Assembly: GCF_932526225.1 (NCBI RefSeq)
Contig: NC_064035.1
Span: forward strand, 126,501 to 190,500
Direction of reading: 5' to 3'
DNA: 64,000 nt
From: Nematostella vectensis
Lineage: Eukaryota > Cnidaria > Anthozoa > Actiniaria > Edwardsiidae
Shown: positions 24,637-37,871 of the stretch, in pieces
How positions within the stretch are numbered: the first letter of the stretch is position 1
Layout of the letters: every line of letters starts with the position of its first letter
Translations under genes and position numbers: made by a program
Notes under the pieces: generated by a model
Database searches by the model: none
What the model saw: the letters and a program-made list of their open reading frames with translations, nothing else
Told to the model about the DNA's origin: nothing

Positions 24637-26637
24637 AAACAAAACAAAAAAAATGACCACAAACTGTCAATTAACATAGTTTTCAATATAATATTGCATA
24701 TTATTTAATAAGGTATTGACAGCTTTTAAAAAGTTCAACTGTTTGTTGACACTTAAAAGCCTACAATAAGCACTGACTCCAGACATGCGCAGTACTATGT
24801 TGCTGCCCCTTTAAAGTAAAATACAGCTTTACTTAGTCAGCGTAGACAATATTGCGGATTTTGTCAATATTCTAATATGAATATGTCAATATTCTTCCCC
24901 CTTACGTCTTTATTTCTATTTATTTTATGCTTTTCACATGATACCAAAACAGCGTCTTTTTTCTTCGCAAATTTGATGTCATGCATACAATTAAAGAGAT
25001 GCGCCCGTGCGCATGGCGAGTCCCCAAGGGACCAAGACGCCCAAATAGACCTCTATTTTTTGTCATCTACAATCTCGGCGAGCTGTGCGTGGCGTAACCG
25101 TATTACAGGCCTGGGATCCTGGTTATTGTCCTCCCCATTAATGCGCGGGTTGGGATAACCTTGCAAGAGTGTTGTACAGCATATTCGCTCGGAAATATCG
25201 GTGCTTGGGGCCTTCGGGTTCTTTACAGCCTTCCGTAAAAGCCTTGTGCTGCCATACCGATTGGGTAATCCGTATGTATGGTTTCCGTTTTGTTCTTCAG
25301 ACCGGGTTCGATCCCAGGTCAATGGGCTTTTTTTTTTATTCGTTTTCTTTCTTTGTGCTTGACCCCCCTAATCCTGATAGGTTTTGCGCAAAAATAATAA
25401 AAAAAAGTGAGTTTGCAAAATAAGCTTGCTGGATTTATTGATTATATGTATTCAATTTGATCCTAGGAAGTTAACAAAAAACACAAAGCAAAGAGTTTGA
25501 GGAAGTAAACAAGTATGTGAACTTTAATGTTCTATTTGAAGGGGCGCATTTTGTACAGGGAAGCATACATAGAATGCTTAACTGGTGGAGAGGGGAGAGG
25601 TAACAGTTTATTGAGCATAATGTCAACAATAGCAGGGGAAGGGAGGGGCACTCTTTTCATACAATATTGCAGTTGTTACCTATTATTAAATAAGTTTGTA
25701 AGATATATTTGTTTATTAAGCAAGGTCTATTTCTGAGACAAGCAAACTCAAGTAAGAGCTGTTGAAATAACAGGTGAGTGTTAAAAAAAACAATTATCTG
25801 ATTAGAAAACTAATGTAGATTCCTTTGCACCAAATAAGAACAAACTTCATTTTGTTTGTTATTTATGAGGAACGAGATGAGCTCTACAAGGCTAAGAAGA
25901 AATATGTATTGCTCATCTAAATTATATAAGTAAATAATAATATTAAAAAAGAATTACTGTAAGTAATTAGAGTGGTTTTCATTAACCCGTGAAACAAAGT
26001 GTGATAGTTAAACGGTAATAGTTAGTAAAACACAAAAAAGAACAATAGAATCAGATCACAACAAAGTGTAATACGCTAAAGCGTAGTTCACGGGTTAATG
26101 AAGGTTTTGACATTTCAACCTTACATCCACATGAAAGTAATGCCTAATATCGAGTGCCCAACAGTAAGTGTTTTGCAGTCAAGTTGTTTTCTTTTAGTAG
26201 GTAAAAAATTATTCTAAATAATAGTAATCATAGCTATGGTCACCACTTACACATATAGAACTTGTAATGAAAAGAAAGAAAAAAAATATATATATGCAGT
26301 CAAACTACAGAATTGCATGATAACCTTGAATATATTGAATAAAGGACTGCAAAAAAACATCTTTTGTACTAGTTGCTTGAATTGACCCTTGGCTATTTTT
26401 AGCTGAATTCCCCTCCCCCTCTAAAAAAGAAAATAATAATAATAATAGAACAAAACTAAAAAGAAAACAAACACAGCAGAGACCCCCACCAACAATTTTG
26501 ATTTTTTTTTTTTACTTTCCTTTAAAGGGGGAGTGTCATGTTTAAGAGATGTGCAATAGCTCTAGAGCCCTGACACAATGAACTTCAGTGAAATTCTAAT
26601 ACTGACTTATGAGCTTTTGGTACATGTGGGAGACTTT
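24637..26637. repeat. Array A unit 13
   Basis: Length 2001 bp. B-box-like site 25305-25315; inverted-repeat element 25986-26094. Partner of unit 6 with the same mosaic structure. Has a private CTTCCCCCTT variant at about 24894. Confidence 0.95.
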
Positions 26638-28254
26638 AAACAAAACAAAAAAAAAATGACCACAAACTGTCAATTAACATAGTTTTCAATATAATATTGC
26701 ATATTATTTAATAAGGTATTGACAGCTTTTAAAAAGTTCAACTGTTTGTAGACACTTAAAAGCCTACAATAATCACTGACTCCAGACATGCGCAGTACTA
26801 TGTTGCTGCCCCTTTAAAGTAAAATACAGCTTTACTTAGTCAGCGTAGACAATATTGCGGATTTTGTCAATATTCTAATATGAATATGTCAATATTCTCC
26901 CCGCTTACGTCTTTATTTCTATTTATTTTATGCTATTCACATGATACCAAAACAGCGTCTTTTTTCTTCGCTAATTTGATGTCATGTACACAATAAAAGA
27001 GATGCGCCCGTGCGCATGGCGAGTCCCCAAGTGACCCAAGACGCCCAAATAGACCTCTATTTTTTGTCATCCACAATCTCGGCGAGCTGTGCGTGGCGTA
27101 ACCGTATTACAGGCCTGGGATCCTGGTTATTGTCCTCCCCATTAATGCGCGGGTTGGGATAACCTTGCAAGAGTGCTGTACAGCATATTCGCTCGGAAAT
27201 ATCGGTGCTTGGGGCATTCGGGTTCTTTACAGCCTTCCGTAAAAGCCTTGTGCTGCCATACCGATTGGGTAATCCGTATGTATGGTTTCCGTTTTGTTCT
27301 TCAGACCGGGTTCGATCCCAGGCTAATGGGCTTTTTTTTTAAATCGTTTTTTTTCTTTGTGCTGGACCCCCTTAATCCTGATAGGTTTTGCGCAAAAATA
27401 ATAAAAAAAAGTGAGTTTGCAAAATAAGCTTGCTAGATTTATTGAAAATATGTATTCAATTTGTTCCTAGGAAGTTAACAAAAAACACAAAGCAAAGAGT
27501 TTGAGGAAGTAAACAAGTATGTGAACTTTAATGTTCTATTTGAAGGGGTGCATTTTGTACAGGGAAGCATACATAGAATGCTTAACTGGTGGAGAGGGAA
27601 GAGGTAAAAGTTTATTGAGCATAATTTCAACAATAGCAAGGGGAAGAGAGGGGCACTCTCTTCATACAATATTGCAGTTGTTACCTATTATTAAATAAGT
27701 TTGTAAGATATATTTGTTTATTAAGCAAGGTTTATTTCGGAGACAAGCAAACTCAAGTAAGAGCTGTTGAAATAACAGGTGAGTGTTAAAAAAACAACAA
27801 TTATCTGATTAGAAAACTAATGTAGATTCCTTTGCACCAAATAAGAACAAACTTCATTTTGTTTGTTATTTATGAGGAACGAGATGAGCTCTACAAGGCC
27901 AAGAAGAAATATGTTTTGCTCATCTAAATTATACAAGTAAATAATAATATTAAAAAAGAATTACTGTAAGTAGACAGCGTAGACAAAAGATTTGCAATAG
28001 CTCTAGAGCCCTGACACAATGAACTTCAGTGAAATTCTAATACTGACTTATGAGCTTTTGGTACATGTGGGAGACTTTAAACAAAACAAAAAAAATGACC
28101 ACAAACCTTCAATTAACATAGTTTTCAATAAAAATAAAACAAAGGGGGAGTGTCATGTTTAAGAGAATTGCAATAGCTCTAGAGCCCTGACACAATGAAC
28201 TTCAGTGAAATTCTAATACTGACTTATGAGCTTTTGGTACATGTGGGAGAGTTT
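26638..28254. repeat. Array A unit 14 (short form)
   Basis: Length 1617 bp. B-box-like site 27309-27319. Carries the same internal rearrangement as unit 7, at 27973-28143. Ends the second 13.6-kb block. Confidence 0.95.
27973..28143. repeat. Rearrangement scar in short unit 14
   Basis: Same breakpoints as in unit 7, including the CCTTCAATTAAC variant in the embedded head. Confidence 0.85.
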
Positions 28255-30257
28255 AAACAAAACAAAAAAATGACCACAAACTGTCAATTAACATAGTTTT
28301 CAATATAATATTGCATATTATTTAATAAGGTATTGACAGCTTTTAAAAAGTTCAACTGTTTGTAGACACTTAAAATCCTACAATAATCACTGACTCCAGA
28401 CATGCGCAGTACTATGTTGCTGCCCCTTTAAAGTAAAATACAGCTTTACTTAGTCAGCGTAGACAAAATTGCGGATTTTGTCAATATTCTAATATGAAGA
28501 TGTCAATATTCTCCCCCCTTACGTCTTTATTTCTATTTATTTTATGATTTTCACATGATACCAAAACAGCGTTTTTTTCTTCGCTAATTTGATGTCATGT
28601 ACACAATAAAACAGATGCGCCCGTGCGCATGGCGAGTCCCCAAGGGACCCAAGACGCCCAAATAGACCTCTATTTTTTGTCATCCACAATCTCGGCGAGC
28701 TGTGCGTGGCGTAACCGTATTACAGGCCTGGGATCCTGGTTATTGTCCTCCCCATTAATGCGCGGGTTGGGATAACCTTGCAAGAGTGTTGTACAGCATA
28801 TTCGCTCGGAAATATCGGTGCTTGGGGCCTTCGGGTTCTTTACAGCCTTCCGTAAAAGCCTTGTGCTGCCATACCGATTGGGTAATCCGTATGTATGGTT
28901 TCCGTTTTGTTCTTCAGACTGGGTTCGATCCCAGGCCAATGGGCTTTTTTGTTTAATTCGTTTTTTTTCTTTGTGCTTGACCCCCTTAATCCTGATAGGT
29001 TTTGCGCAAAAATAATAAAAAAAAAGTGAGTTTGCAAAATAAGCTTGCTAGATTTATTGATTATATGTATTCAATTTGTTCCTAGGAAGTTAACAAAAAA
29101 CACAAAGCAAAGAGTTTGAGGAAGTAAACAAGTATGTGAACTTTAATGTTGTATTTGAAGGGGTGCATTTTGTACAGGGAAGCATACATAGAATGCTTAA
29201 CTGGTGGAGAGGGAAGAGGTAAAAGTTTATTGAGCATAATTTCAACAATAGCAGGGGGAAGAGAGGGGCACTCTCTTCATACAATATTGCAGTTGTTACC
29301 TATTATTAAATAAGTTTGTAACATGTCTTTGTTTATTAAGCAAGGTCTATTTCTGAGACAAGCAAACTCAAGTAAGGCTGTTGAAATAACAGGTGAGTGT
29401 TAAAAGAAAAACAATTATCTGATTAGAAAACAACTGTAGATTCCTTTGCACCAAAATAAGAACAAACTTCATTTTGTTTGTTATTTATGAGGAACGAGAT
29501 GAGCTCTACAAGGCCAAGAAGAAATATGTATTGCTCATCTAAATTATACAAGTAAATAATAATATTAAAAAAGAATTACTGTAAGTAATTAGAGTGGTTT
29601 TCATTAACCCGTGAAACAAAGTGTGATAGTTAAACGGTAATAGTTAGTAAAACACAAAAAAGAACAATAGAATCAGATCACAACAAAGTGTAATACGCTA
29701 AAGCGTAGTTCACGGGTTAATGAAGGTTTTGACATTTTAACCTTACATCCACATGAAAGTAATGCCTAATATCGAGTGCCCTACAGTAAGTGTTTTGCAG
29801 TCAAGTTGTTTTCTTTTAGTAGGTACAAAATTATTCTAAATAATAGTAATCATAGCTATGGTCACCACTTACACATATAGAACTTGTAATGAAAAGAAAG
29901 AAAAAAAATATATATATATGCAGTCAAACAACAGAATTGCATGAGAACCTTGAATATATTGAATAAAGGACTGCAAAAAACATCTTTTGTACTAGTTGCT
30001 TGAATTGACCCTTGGCTATTTTTAGCTGAATTCCCCTCCCCCTCTAAAAAAGAAAATAATAATAATAATAGAACAAAACTAAAAAGAAAACAAACACAGC
30101 AGAGACCCCCACCAACAATTTTGATTTTTTTTTACTTTCCTTTAAAGGGGGAGTGTCATGTTTAAAAGATGTGCAATAGCTCTAGAGCCATGACACAATG
30201 AACTTCAGTGAAATTCTAATACTGACTTATGAGCTTTTGGTACATGTGGGAGACTTT
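28255..30257. repeat. Array A unit 15
   Basis: Length 2003 bp. B-box-like site 28922-28932; inverted-repeat element 29608-29716. Matches units 1 and 8 and opens the third, incomplete 13.6-kb block. Confidence 0.95.
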
Positions 30258-32262
30258 AAACAAAACAAAAAAAATGACCACAAACTGTCAATTAACATAG
30301 TTTTCAATATAATATTGCATATTATTTAATAAGGTATTTACAGCTTTTAAAAAGTTCAACTGTTTGTAGACACTTAAAAGTCTACAATAATCACTGACTC
30401 CAGACATGCGTAGTACTATGTTGCTGCCCCTTTAAAGTAAAATACAGTTTTACTTAGTCAGCGTAGACAAAATTGCGGATTTTGTCAATATTCTAATATG
30501 AAGATGTCAATATTCTCCCCCCTTACGTCTTTATTTCTATTTATTTTATGGTTTTCACATGACACCAAAACAGCGTCTTTTTTCTTCGCTAATTTGATGT
30601 CATGTACACAATAAAAGAGATGCGCCCGTGCGCATGGCGAGTCCCCAAGGGACCTAAGACGCCCAAATAGACCTCTATTTTTTGTCATCCACAATCTCGG
30701 CGAGCTGTGCGTGGCGTAACCGTATTACAGGCCTGGGATCCTGGTTATTGTCCTCCCCATTAATGCGCGGGTTGGGATAACCTTGCAAGAGTGTTGTACA
30801 GCATATTCGCTCGGAAATATCGGTGCTTGGGGCCTTCGGGTTCTTTACAGCCTTCCGTAAAAGCCTTGTGCTGCCATACCGATTGGGTAATCCGTATGTA
30901 TGGTTTCCGTTTTGTTCTTCAGACTGGGTTCAATCCCAGGCCAATGGGCTTTTTTTTTTAATTCGTTTTTTTTCTTAGTGCTGGACCCCCTTAATCCTGA
31001 TAGGTTTTGCGCAAAAATAATAAAAAAAAAGTGAGTTTGCAAAATAAGCTTGCTAGATTTATTGATTATTTGTATTCCATTTGTTCCTAGGAAGTTAACA
31101 AAAAACACAAAGCAAAGAGTTTGAGGAAGTAAACAAGTATGTGAACTTTAATGTTGTATTTGAAGGGGTGCATTTTGTACAGGGAAGCATACATAGAATG
31201 CTTAACTGGTGGAGAGGGAAGAGGTAAAAGTTTATTGAGCATAATTTCAACAATAGCAGGGGGAAGAGAGGGGCACTCTCTTCATACAATATTGCAGTTG
31301 TTACCTATTATTAAATAAGTTTGTAACATGTCTTTGTTTATTAAGCAAGGTCTATTTCTGAGACAAGCAAACTCAAGTAAGGCTGTTGAAATAACAGGTG
31401 AGTGTTAAAAGAAAAACAATTATCTGATTAGAAAACTACTGTAGATTCCTTTGCACCAAAATAAGAACAAACTTCATTTTGTTTGTTATTTATGAGGAAC
31501 GAGATGAGCTCTACAAGGCCAAGAAGAAATATGTATTGCTCATCTAAATTATACAAGTAAATAATAATATTAAAAAAGAATTACTGTAAGTAATTAGAGT
31601 GGTTTTCATTAACCCGTGAAACAAAGTGTGATAGTTAAACGGTAATAGTTAGTAAAACACAAAAAAGAACAATAGAATCAGATCACAACAAAGTGTAATA
31701 CGCTAAAGCGTAGTTCACGGGTTAATGAAGGTTTTGACATTTTAACCTTACATCCACATGAAAGTAATGCCTAATATCGAGTGCCCTACAGTAAGTGTTT
31801 TGCAGTCAAGTTGTTTTCTTTTAGTAGGTACAAAATTATTCTAAATAATAGTAATCATAGCTATGGTCACCACTTACACATATAGAACTTGTAATGAAAA
31901 GAAAGAAAAAAAATATATATATATGCAGTCAAACAACAGAATTGCATGAGAACCTTGAATATATTGAATAAAGGACTGCAAAAAACATCTTTTGTACTAG
32001 TTGCTTGAATTGACCCTTGGCTATTTTTAGCTGAATTCCCCTCCCCCTCTAAAAAAGAAAATAATAATAATAATAGAACAAAACTAAAAAGAAAACAAAC
32101 ACAGCAGAGACCCCCACCAACAATTTTGATTTTTTTTTACTTTCCTTTAAAGGGGGAGTGTCATGTTTAAAAGATGTGCAATAGCTCTAGAGCCATGACA
32201 CAATGAACTTCAGTGAAAATCTAATACTGACTTATGAGCTTTTGGTACATGTGGGAGACTTT
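30258..32262. repeat. Array A unit 16
   Basis: Length 2005 bp. B-box-like site 30927-30937 is mutated at an invariant position (GGTTCAATCCC); inverted-repeat element 31613-31721. The same change puts a stop in the small minus-strand frame seen in most other cores. The first half is unit-2-like and the second half unit-1-like. Confidence 0.95.
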
Positions 32263-34262
32263 AAACAAAACAAAAAAAATGACCACAAACTGTCAATTAA
32301 CATAGTTTTCAATATAATATTGCATATTATTTAATAAGGTATTCACAGCTTTTAAAAAGTTCAACTGTTTGTAGACACTTAAAAGTCTACAATAATCACT
32401 GACTCCAGACATGCGCAGTACTATGTTGCTGCCCCTTTAAAGTAAAATACAGCTTTACTTAGTCAGCGTAGACAAAATTGCGGATTTTGTCAATATTCTA
32501 ATATGAAGATGTCAATATTCTCCCCCCTTAAGTCTTTATTTCTATTTATTTTATGATTTTCACATGATACCAAAACAGCGTCTTTTTTCTTCGCTAATTT
32601 GATGTCATGTACACAATAAAAGAGATGCGCCCGTGCGCATAGCGAGTCCCCAAGGGACCCAAGACGCCCAAATAGACCTCTATTTTTTGTCATCCACAAT
32701 CTCGGCGAGCTGTGCGTGGCGTAACCGTATTACAGGCCTGGGATCCTGGTTATTGTCCTCCCCATTAATGCGCGGGTTGGGATAACCTTGCAAGAGTGTT
32801 GTACAGCATATTCGCTCGGAAATATCGGTGCTTGGGGCCTTCGGGTTCTTTACAGCCTTCCGTAAAAGCCTTGTGCTGCCATACCGATTGGGTAATCCGT
32901 ATGTATGGTTTCCGTTTTGTTCTTCAGACCGGGTTCGATCCCAGGCCAATGGGCTTTTTTTTTTAATTCGATTTTTTTTCTTTGTGCTGGACCCCCTTAA
33001 TCCTGATAGGTTTTGCGCAAAAATAATAAAAAAAGTGAGTTTGCAAAATAAGCTTGCTAGATTTATTGATTATATGTATTCAATTTGTTCCTAGGAAGTT
33101 AACAAAAAACACAAAGCAAAGAGTTTGAGGAAGTAAACAAGTATTTGAACTTTAATTTTCTATTTGAAGGGGTGCATTTTGTACAGGGAAGCATACATAG
33201 AATGCTTAACTGGTGGAGAGGGAAGAGGTAAAAGTTTATTGAGCATAATTTCAACAATAGCAAGGGGAAGAGAGGGGCACTCTCTTCATACAATATTGCA
33301 GTTGTTACCTATTATTAAATAAGTTTGTAACATGTCTTTGTTTATTAAGCAAGGTCTATTTCTGAGACAAGCAAACTCAAGTAAGGCTGTTGAAATAACA
33401 GGTGAGTGTTAAAAGAAAAACAATTATCTGCTTAGAAAACTACTGTAGATTCCTTTGCACCAAAATAAGAACAAACTTCATTTTGTTTGTTATTTATGAG
33501 GAACGAGATGATCTATACAAAGCCATAAAGAAATATGTATTGCTCATCTAAATTATACAAGTAAATGATAATATTAAAAAAGAACTACTTTAAGTAATTA
33601 GAGTGGTTTTCATTAACCCGTGAAACAAAGTGTGATAGTTAAACGGTAATAGTTAGTAAAACACAAAAAAGAACAATAGAATCAGATCACAACAAAGTGT
33701 AATACGCTAAAGCGTAGTTCACGGGTTAATGAAGGTTTTGACATTTCAACCTTACATCCACATGAAAGTAATGCCTAATATCGAGTGCCCTACAGTAAGT
33801 GTTTTGCAGTCAAGTTGTTTTCTTTTAGTAGGTACAAAATTATTCTAAATAATAGTAATCATAGCTATGGTCACCACTTACACATATAGAACTTGTAATG
33901 AAAAGAAAGAAAAAATATATATATGCAGTCAAACAACAGAATTGCATGATAACCTTGAATATATTGAATAAAGGACTGCAAAAAAACATCTTTTGTACTA
34001 GTTGCTTGAATTGACCCTTGGCTATTTTTAGCTGAATTCCCCTCCCCCTCTAACAAAGAAAATAATAATAATAATAGAACAAAACTAAAAAGAAAACAAA
34101 CACAACAGAGACCTCCACCAACAATTTTGATTTTTTTTACTTTCCTTTAAAGGGGGAGTGTCATGTTTAAGAGATTTGCAATAGCTCTAGAGCCCTGACA
34201 CAATGAACTTCAGTGAAATTCTAATACTGACTTATGAGCTTTTGGTACATGTGGGAGACTTT
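32263..34262. repeat. Array A unit 17
   Basis: Length 2000 bp. B-box-like site 32932-32942; inverted-repeat element 33617-33725. Shares CCTTAAGTC and GCATAGCGAGTC in the head with unit 20. First unit of the 5.6-kb trimer. Confidence 0.95.
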
Positions 34263-35876
34263 TAACAAAACAAAAAAAATGACCACAAACTGTCAATTAA
34301 CATAGTTTTCAATATAATATTGCATATTATTTAATAAGGTATTGACAGCTTTTAAAAAGTTCAACTGTTTGTTGACACTTAAAAGCCTACAATAAGCACT
34401 GACTCCAGACATGCGCAGTACTATGTTGCTGCCCCTTTAAAATAAAATACAGCTTTACTTAGTCAGCGTAGACAATATTGCGGATTTTGTCAATATTCTA
34501 ATATGAATATGTCAATATTCTCCCCCCTTACGTCTTTATTTCTATTTATTTTATGCTTTTCACATGATACCAAAACAGCGTCTTTTTTCCTCGCAAATTT
34601 GATGTCATGTACACAATTAAAGAGATGCGCCCGTGCGCATGGCGAGTCCCCAAGGGACCCAAGACGCCCAAATAGACCTCTATTTTTTGTCATCCACAAT
34701 CCCGGCGAGCTGTGCGTGGCGTAACCGTATTACAGGCCTGGGATCCTGGTTATTGTCCTCCCCATTAATGCGCGGGTTGGGATAACCTTGCAAGAGTGTT
34801 GTACAGCATATTCGCTCGGAAATATCGGTGCTTGGGGCCTTCGGGTTCTTTACAGCCTTCCGTAAAAGCCTTGTGCTGCCATACCGATTGGGTAATCCGT
34901 ATGTATGGTTTCCGTTTTGTTCTTCAGACCGGGTTCGATCCCAGGCCAATGGGCTTTTTTTTTATTCGTTTTCTTTCTTTGTGCTTGACCCCCCTAATCC
35001 TGATAGGTTTTGCGTAAAAATAATAAAAAAAAGTGAGTTTGCAAAATAAGCTTGCTAGATTTATTGATTATATGTATTCAATTTGTTCCTAGGAAGTTAA
35101 CAAAAAACACAAAGCAAAGAGTTTGAGGAAGTAAACAAGTATGTGAATTTTAATGTTCTATTTGAAGGGGTGCATTTTGTACAGGGAAGCATACATAGAA
35201 TGCTTAACTGGTGGAGAGGGAAGAGGTAAAAGTTTATTGAGCATAATTTCAACAATAGCAAGGGGAAGAGAGGGGCACTCTCTTCATACAATATTGCAGT
35301 TGTTACCTATTATTAAATAAGTTTGTAAGATATATTTGTTTATTAAGCAAGGTTTATTTCTGAGACAAGCAAACTCAAGTAAGAGCTGTTGAAATAACAG
35401 GTGAGTGTTAAAAAAACAACAATTATCTGATTAGAAAACTAATGTAGATTCCTTTGCACCAAATAAGAACAAACTTCATTTTGTTTGTTATTTATGAGGA
35501 ACGAGATGAGCTCTACAAGGCCAAGAAGAAATATGTTTTGCTCATCTAAATTATACAAGTAAATAATAATATTAAAAAAGAATTACTGTAAGTAGACAGC
35601 GTAGACAAAAGATTTGCAATAGCTCTAGAGCCCTGACACAATGAACTTCAGTGAAATTCTAATACTGACTTATGAGCTTTTGGTACATGTGGGAGACTTT
35701 AAACAAAACAAAAAAAATGACCACAAACTGTCAATTAACATAGTTTTCAATAAAAATAAAACAAAGGGGGAGTGTCATGTTTAAGAGAATTGCAATAGCT
35801 CTAGAGCCCTGACACAATGAACTTCAGTGAAAGTCTAATACTGACTTATGAGCTTTTGGTACATGTGGGAGACTTT
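34263..35876. repeat. Array A unit 18 (short form)
   Basis: Length 1614 bp. B-box-like site 34932-34942. Rearranged stretch at 35594-35765. Partner of unit 21; both carry GCGTAAAAATAAT after the core. Confidence 0.95.
35594..35765. repeat. Rearrangement scar in short unit 18
   Basis: Same breakpoints, but the embedded head reads CTGTCAATTAAC, the usual form. The CCTTCAATTAAC of units 7 and 14 is therefore a later change. Confidence 0.85.
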
Positions 35877-37871
35877 AAACAAAACAAAAAAAATGACCAC
35901 AAACTGTCAATTAACATAGTTTTCAATATAATATTGCATATTATTTAATAAGGTATTGACAGCTTTTAAAAAGTTCAACTGTTTGTTGACACTTAAAAGC
36001 CTACAATAATCACTGACTCCAGACATGCGCAGTACTATGCTGCTGCCCCTTTAAAGTAAAATACAGCTTTACTTAGTCAGCGTAGACAAAATTGCAGATT
36101 TTGTCAATATTCTAATATGAAGATGTCAATATTCTCCCCCCTTACGTCTTTATTTCTATTTATTTTATGATTTTCACATGATACCAAAACAGCGTCTTTT
36201 TTCTTCGCTAATTTGATGTCATGTACACAATAAAAGAGATGCGCCCGTGCGCATGGCGAGTCCCCAAGGGACCCAAGACGCCCAAATAGACCTCTATTTT
36301 TTGTCATCCACAATCTCGGCGAGCTGTGCGTGGCGTAACCGTATTACAGGCCTGGGATCCTGGTTATTGTCCTCCCCATTAATGCGCGGGTTGGGATAAC
36401 CTTGCAAGAGTGTTGTACAGCATATTCGATCGGAAATATCGGTGCTTGGGGCCTTCGGGTTCTTTACAGCCTTCCGTAAAAACCTTGTGCTGCCATACCG
36501 ATTGGGTAATCCGTATGTATGGTTTCCGTTTTGTTCTTCAGACCGGGTTCGATCCCAGGCCAATGGGCTTTTTTTTATTCGTTTTCTTTCTTTGTGCTTG
36601 ACCCCCCTAATCCTGATTGGTTTTGCGCAAAAATAATAAAAAAAAGTGAGTTTGCAAAATAAGCTTGCTGGATTTATTGATTATATGTATTCAATTTGTT
36701 CCTAGGAAGTTAACAAAAAACACAAAGCAAAGAGTTTGAGGAAGTAAACAAGTATGTGAACTTTAATGTTCTATTTGAAGGGGCGCATTTTGTACAGGGA
36801 AGCATACATAGAATGCTTAACTGGTGGAGAGGGGAGAGGTAACAGTTTATTGAGCATAATGTCAACAATAGCAGGGGGAAGGGAGGGGCACTCTCTTCAT
36901 ACAATATTGCAGTTGTTACCTATTATTAAATAAGTTTGTAACATGTCTTTGTTTATTAAGCAAGGTCTATTTCTGAGACAAGCAAACTCAAGTAAGAGCT
37001 GTTAAAATAACAGGTGAGTGTTAAAAAAAACAATTATCTGATTAGAAAACTAATGTAGATTCCTTTGCACCAAATAAGAACAAACTTCATTTTGTTTGTT
37101 ATTTATGAGGAACGAGATGAGCTCTACAAGGCCAAGAAGAAATATGTATTGCTCATCTAAATTATACAAGTAAATAATAATATTAAAAAAGAATTACTGT
37201 AAGTAATTAGAGTGGTTTTCATTAACCCGTGAAACAAAGTGTGATAGTTAAACGGTAATAGTTAATAAAACACAAAAAAGAACAATAGAATCAGATCACA
37301 ACAAAGTGTAGTACGCTAAAGCGTAGTTCACGGGTTAATGAAGGTTTTGACATTTCAACCTTACATCCACATAAAAGTAATGCCTAATATCGAGTGCCCT
37401 ACAGTAAGTGTTTTGCAGTCAAGTTGTTTTCTTTTAGTAGGTAAAAAATTATTCTAAATAATAGTAATCATAGCTATGGTCACCACTTACACATATAGCA
37501 CTTGTAATGAAAAAAAAGAAAAAATATATATATGCAGTCAAACAACAGAATTGCATGATAACCTTGAATATATTGAATAAAGGACTGCAAAAAAACATCT
37601 TTTGTACTAGTTGCTTGAATTGACCCTTGGCTATTTTTAGCTGAATTCCCCTCCCCCTCTAAAAAAGAAAATAATAATAATAATAGAACAAAACTAAAAA
37701 GAAAACAAACACAACAGAGACCTCCACCAACAATTTTGATTTTTTTTACTTTCCTTTAAAGGGGGAGTGTCATGTTTAAGAGATTTGCAATAGCTCTAGA
37801 GCCCTGACACAATGAACTTCAGTGAAATTCTAATACTGACTTATGAGCTTTTGGTACATGTGGGAGACTTT
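35877..37871. repeat. Array A unit 19
   Basis: Length 1995 bp. B-box-like site 36546-36556; inverted-repeat element 37226-37334. Has private changes such as ATTCGATCGG at about 36424 and CTTCCGTAAAAACC at about 36472. Confidence 0.95.

Larger units (their letters stand above)
14630..28254. repeat. 13.6-kb higher-order block, copy 2 (units 8-14)
   Basis: 13625 bp. It matches copy 1 unit for unit, including the short seventh unit. The clear exception is a patch of about 600 bp across units 11 and 12 (about 22373-22985) that carries a different subtype. Confidence 0.9.
28255..32262. repeat. 13.6-kb higher-order block, partial copy 3 (units 15-16)
   Basis: Units 15 and 16 continue the order of units 1-2 and 8-9. 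Unit 16 already drifts, its second half being unit-1-like. The following units no longer follow the 7-unit order. Confidence 0.7.
32263..37871. repeat. 5.6-kb higher-order block, copy 1 (units 17-19)
   Basis: Long, short, long: 2000, 1614 and 1995 bp. Many diagnostic variants recur 5605-5608 bp downstream, for example CCTTAAGTC in the heads of units 17 and 20. The match is mosaic, because the stretches after the cores of units 17/20 and of units 19/22 are of different subtypes. Confidence 0.7.
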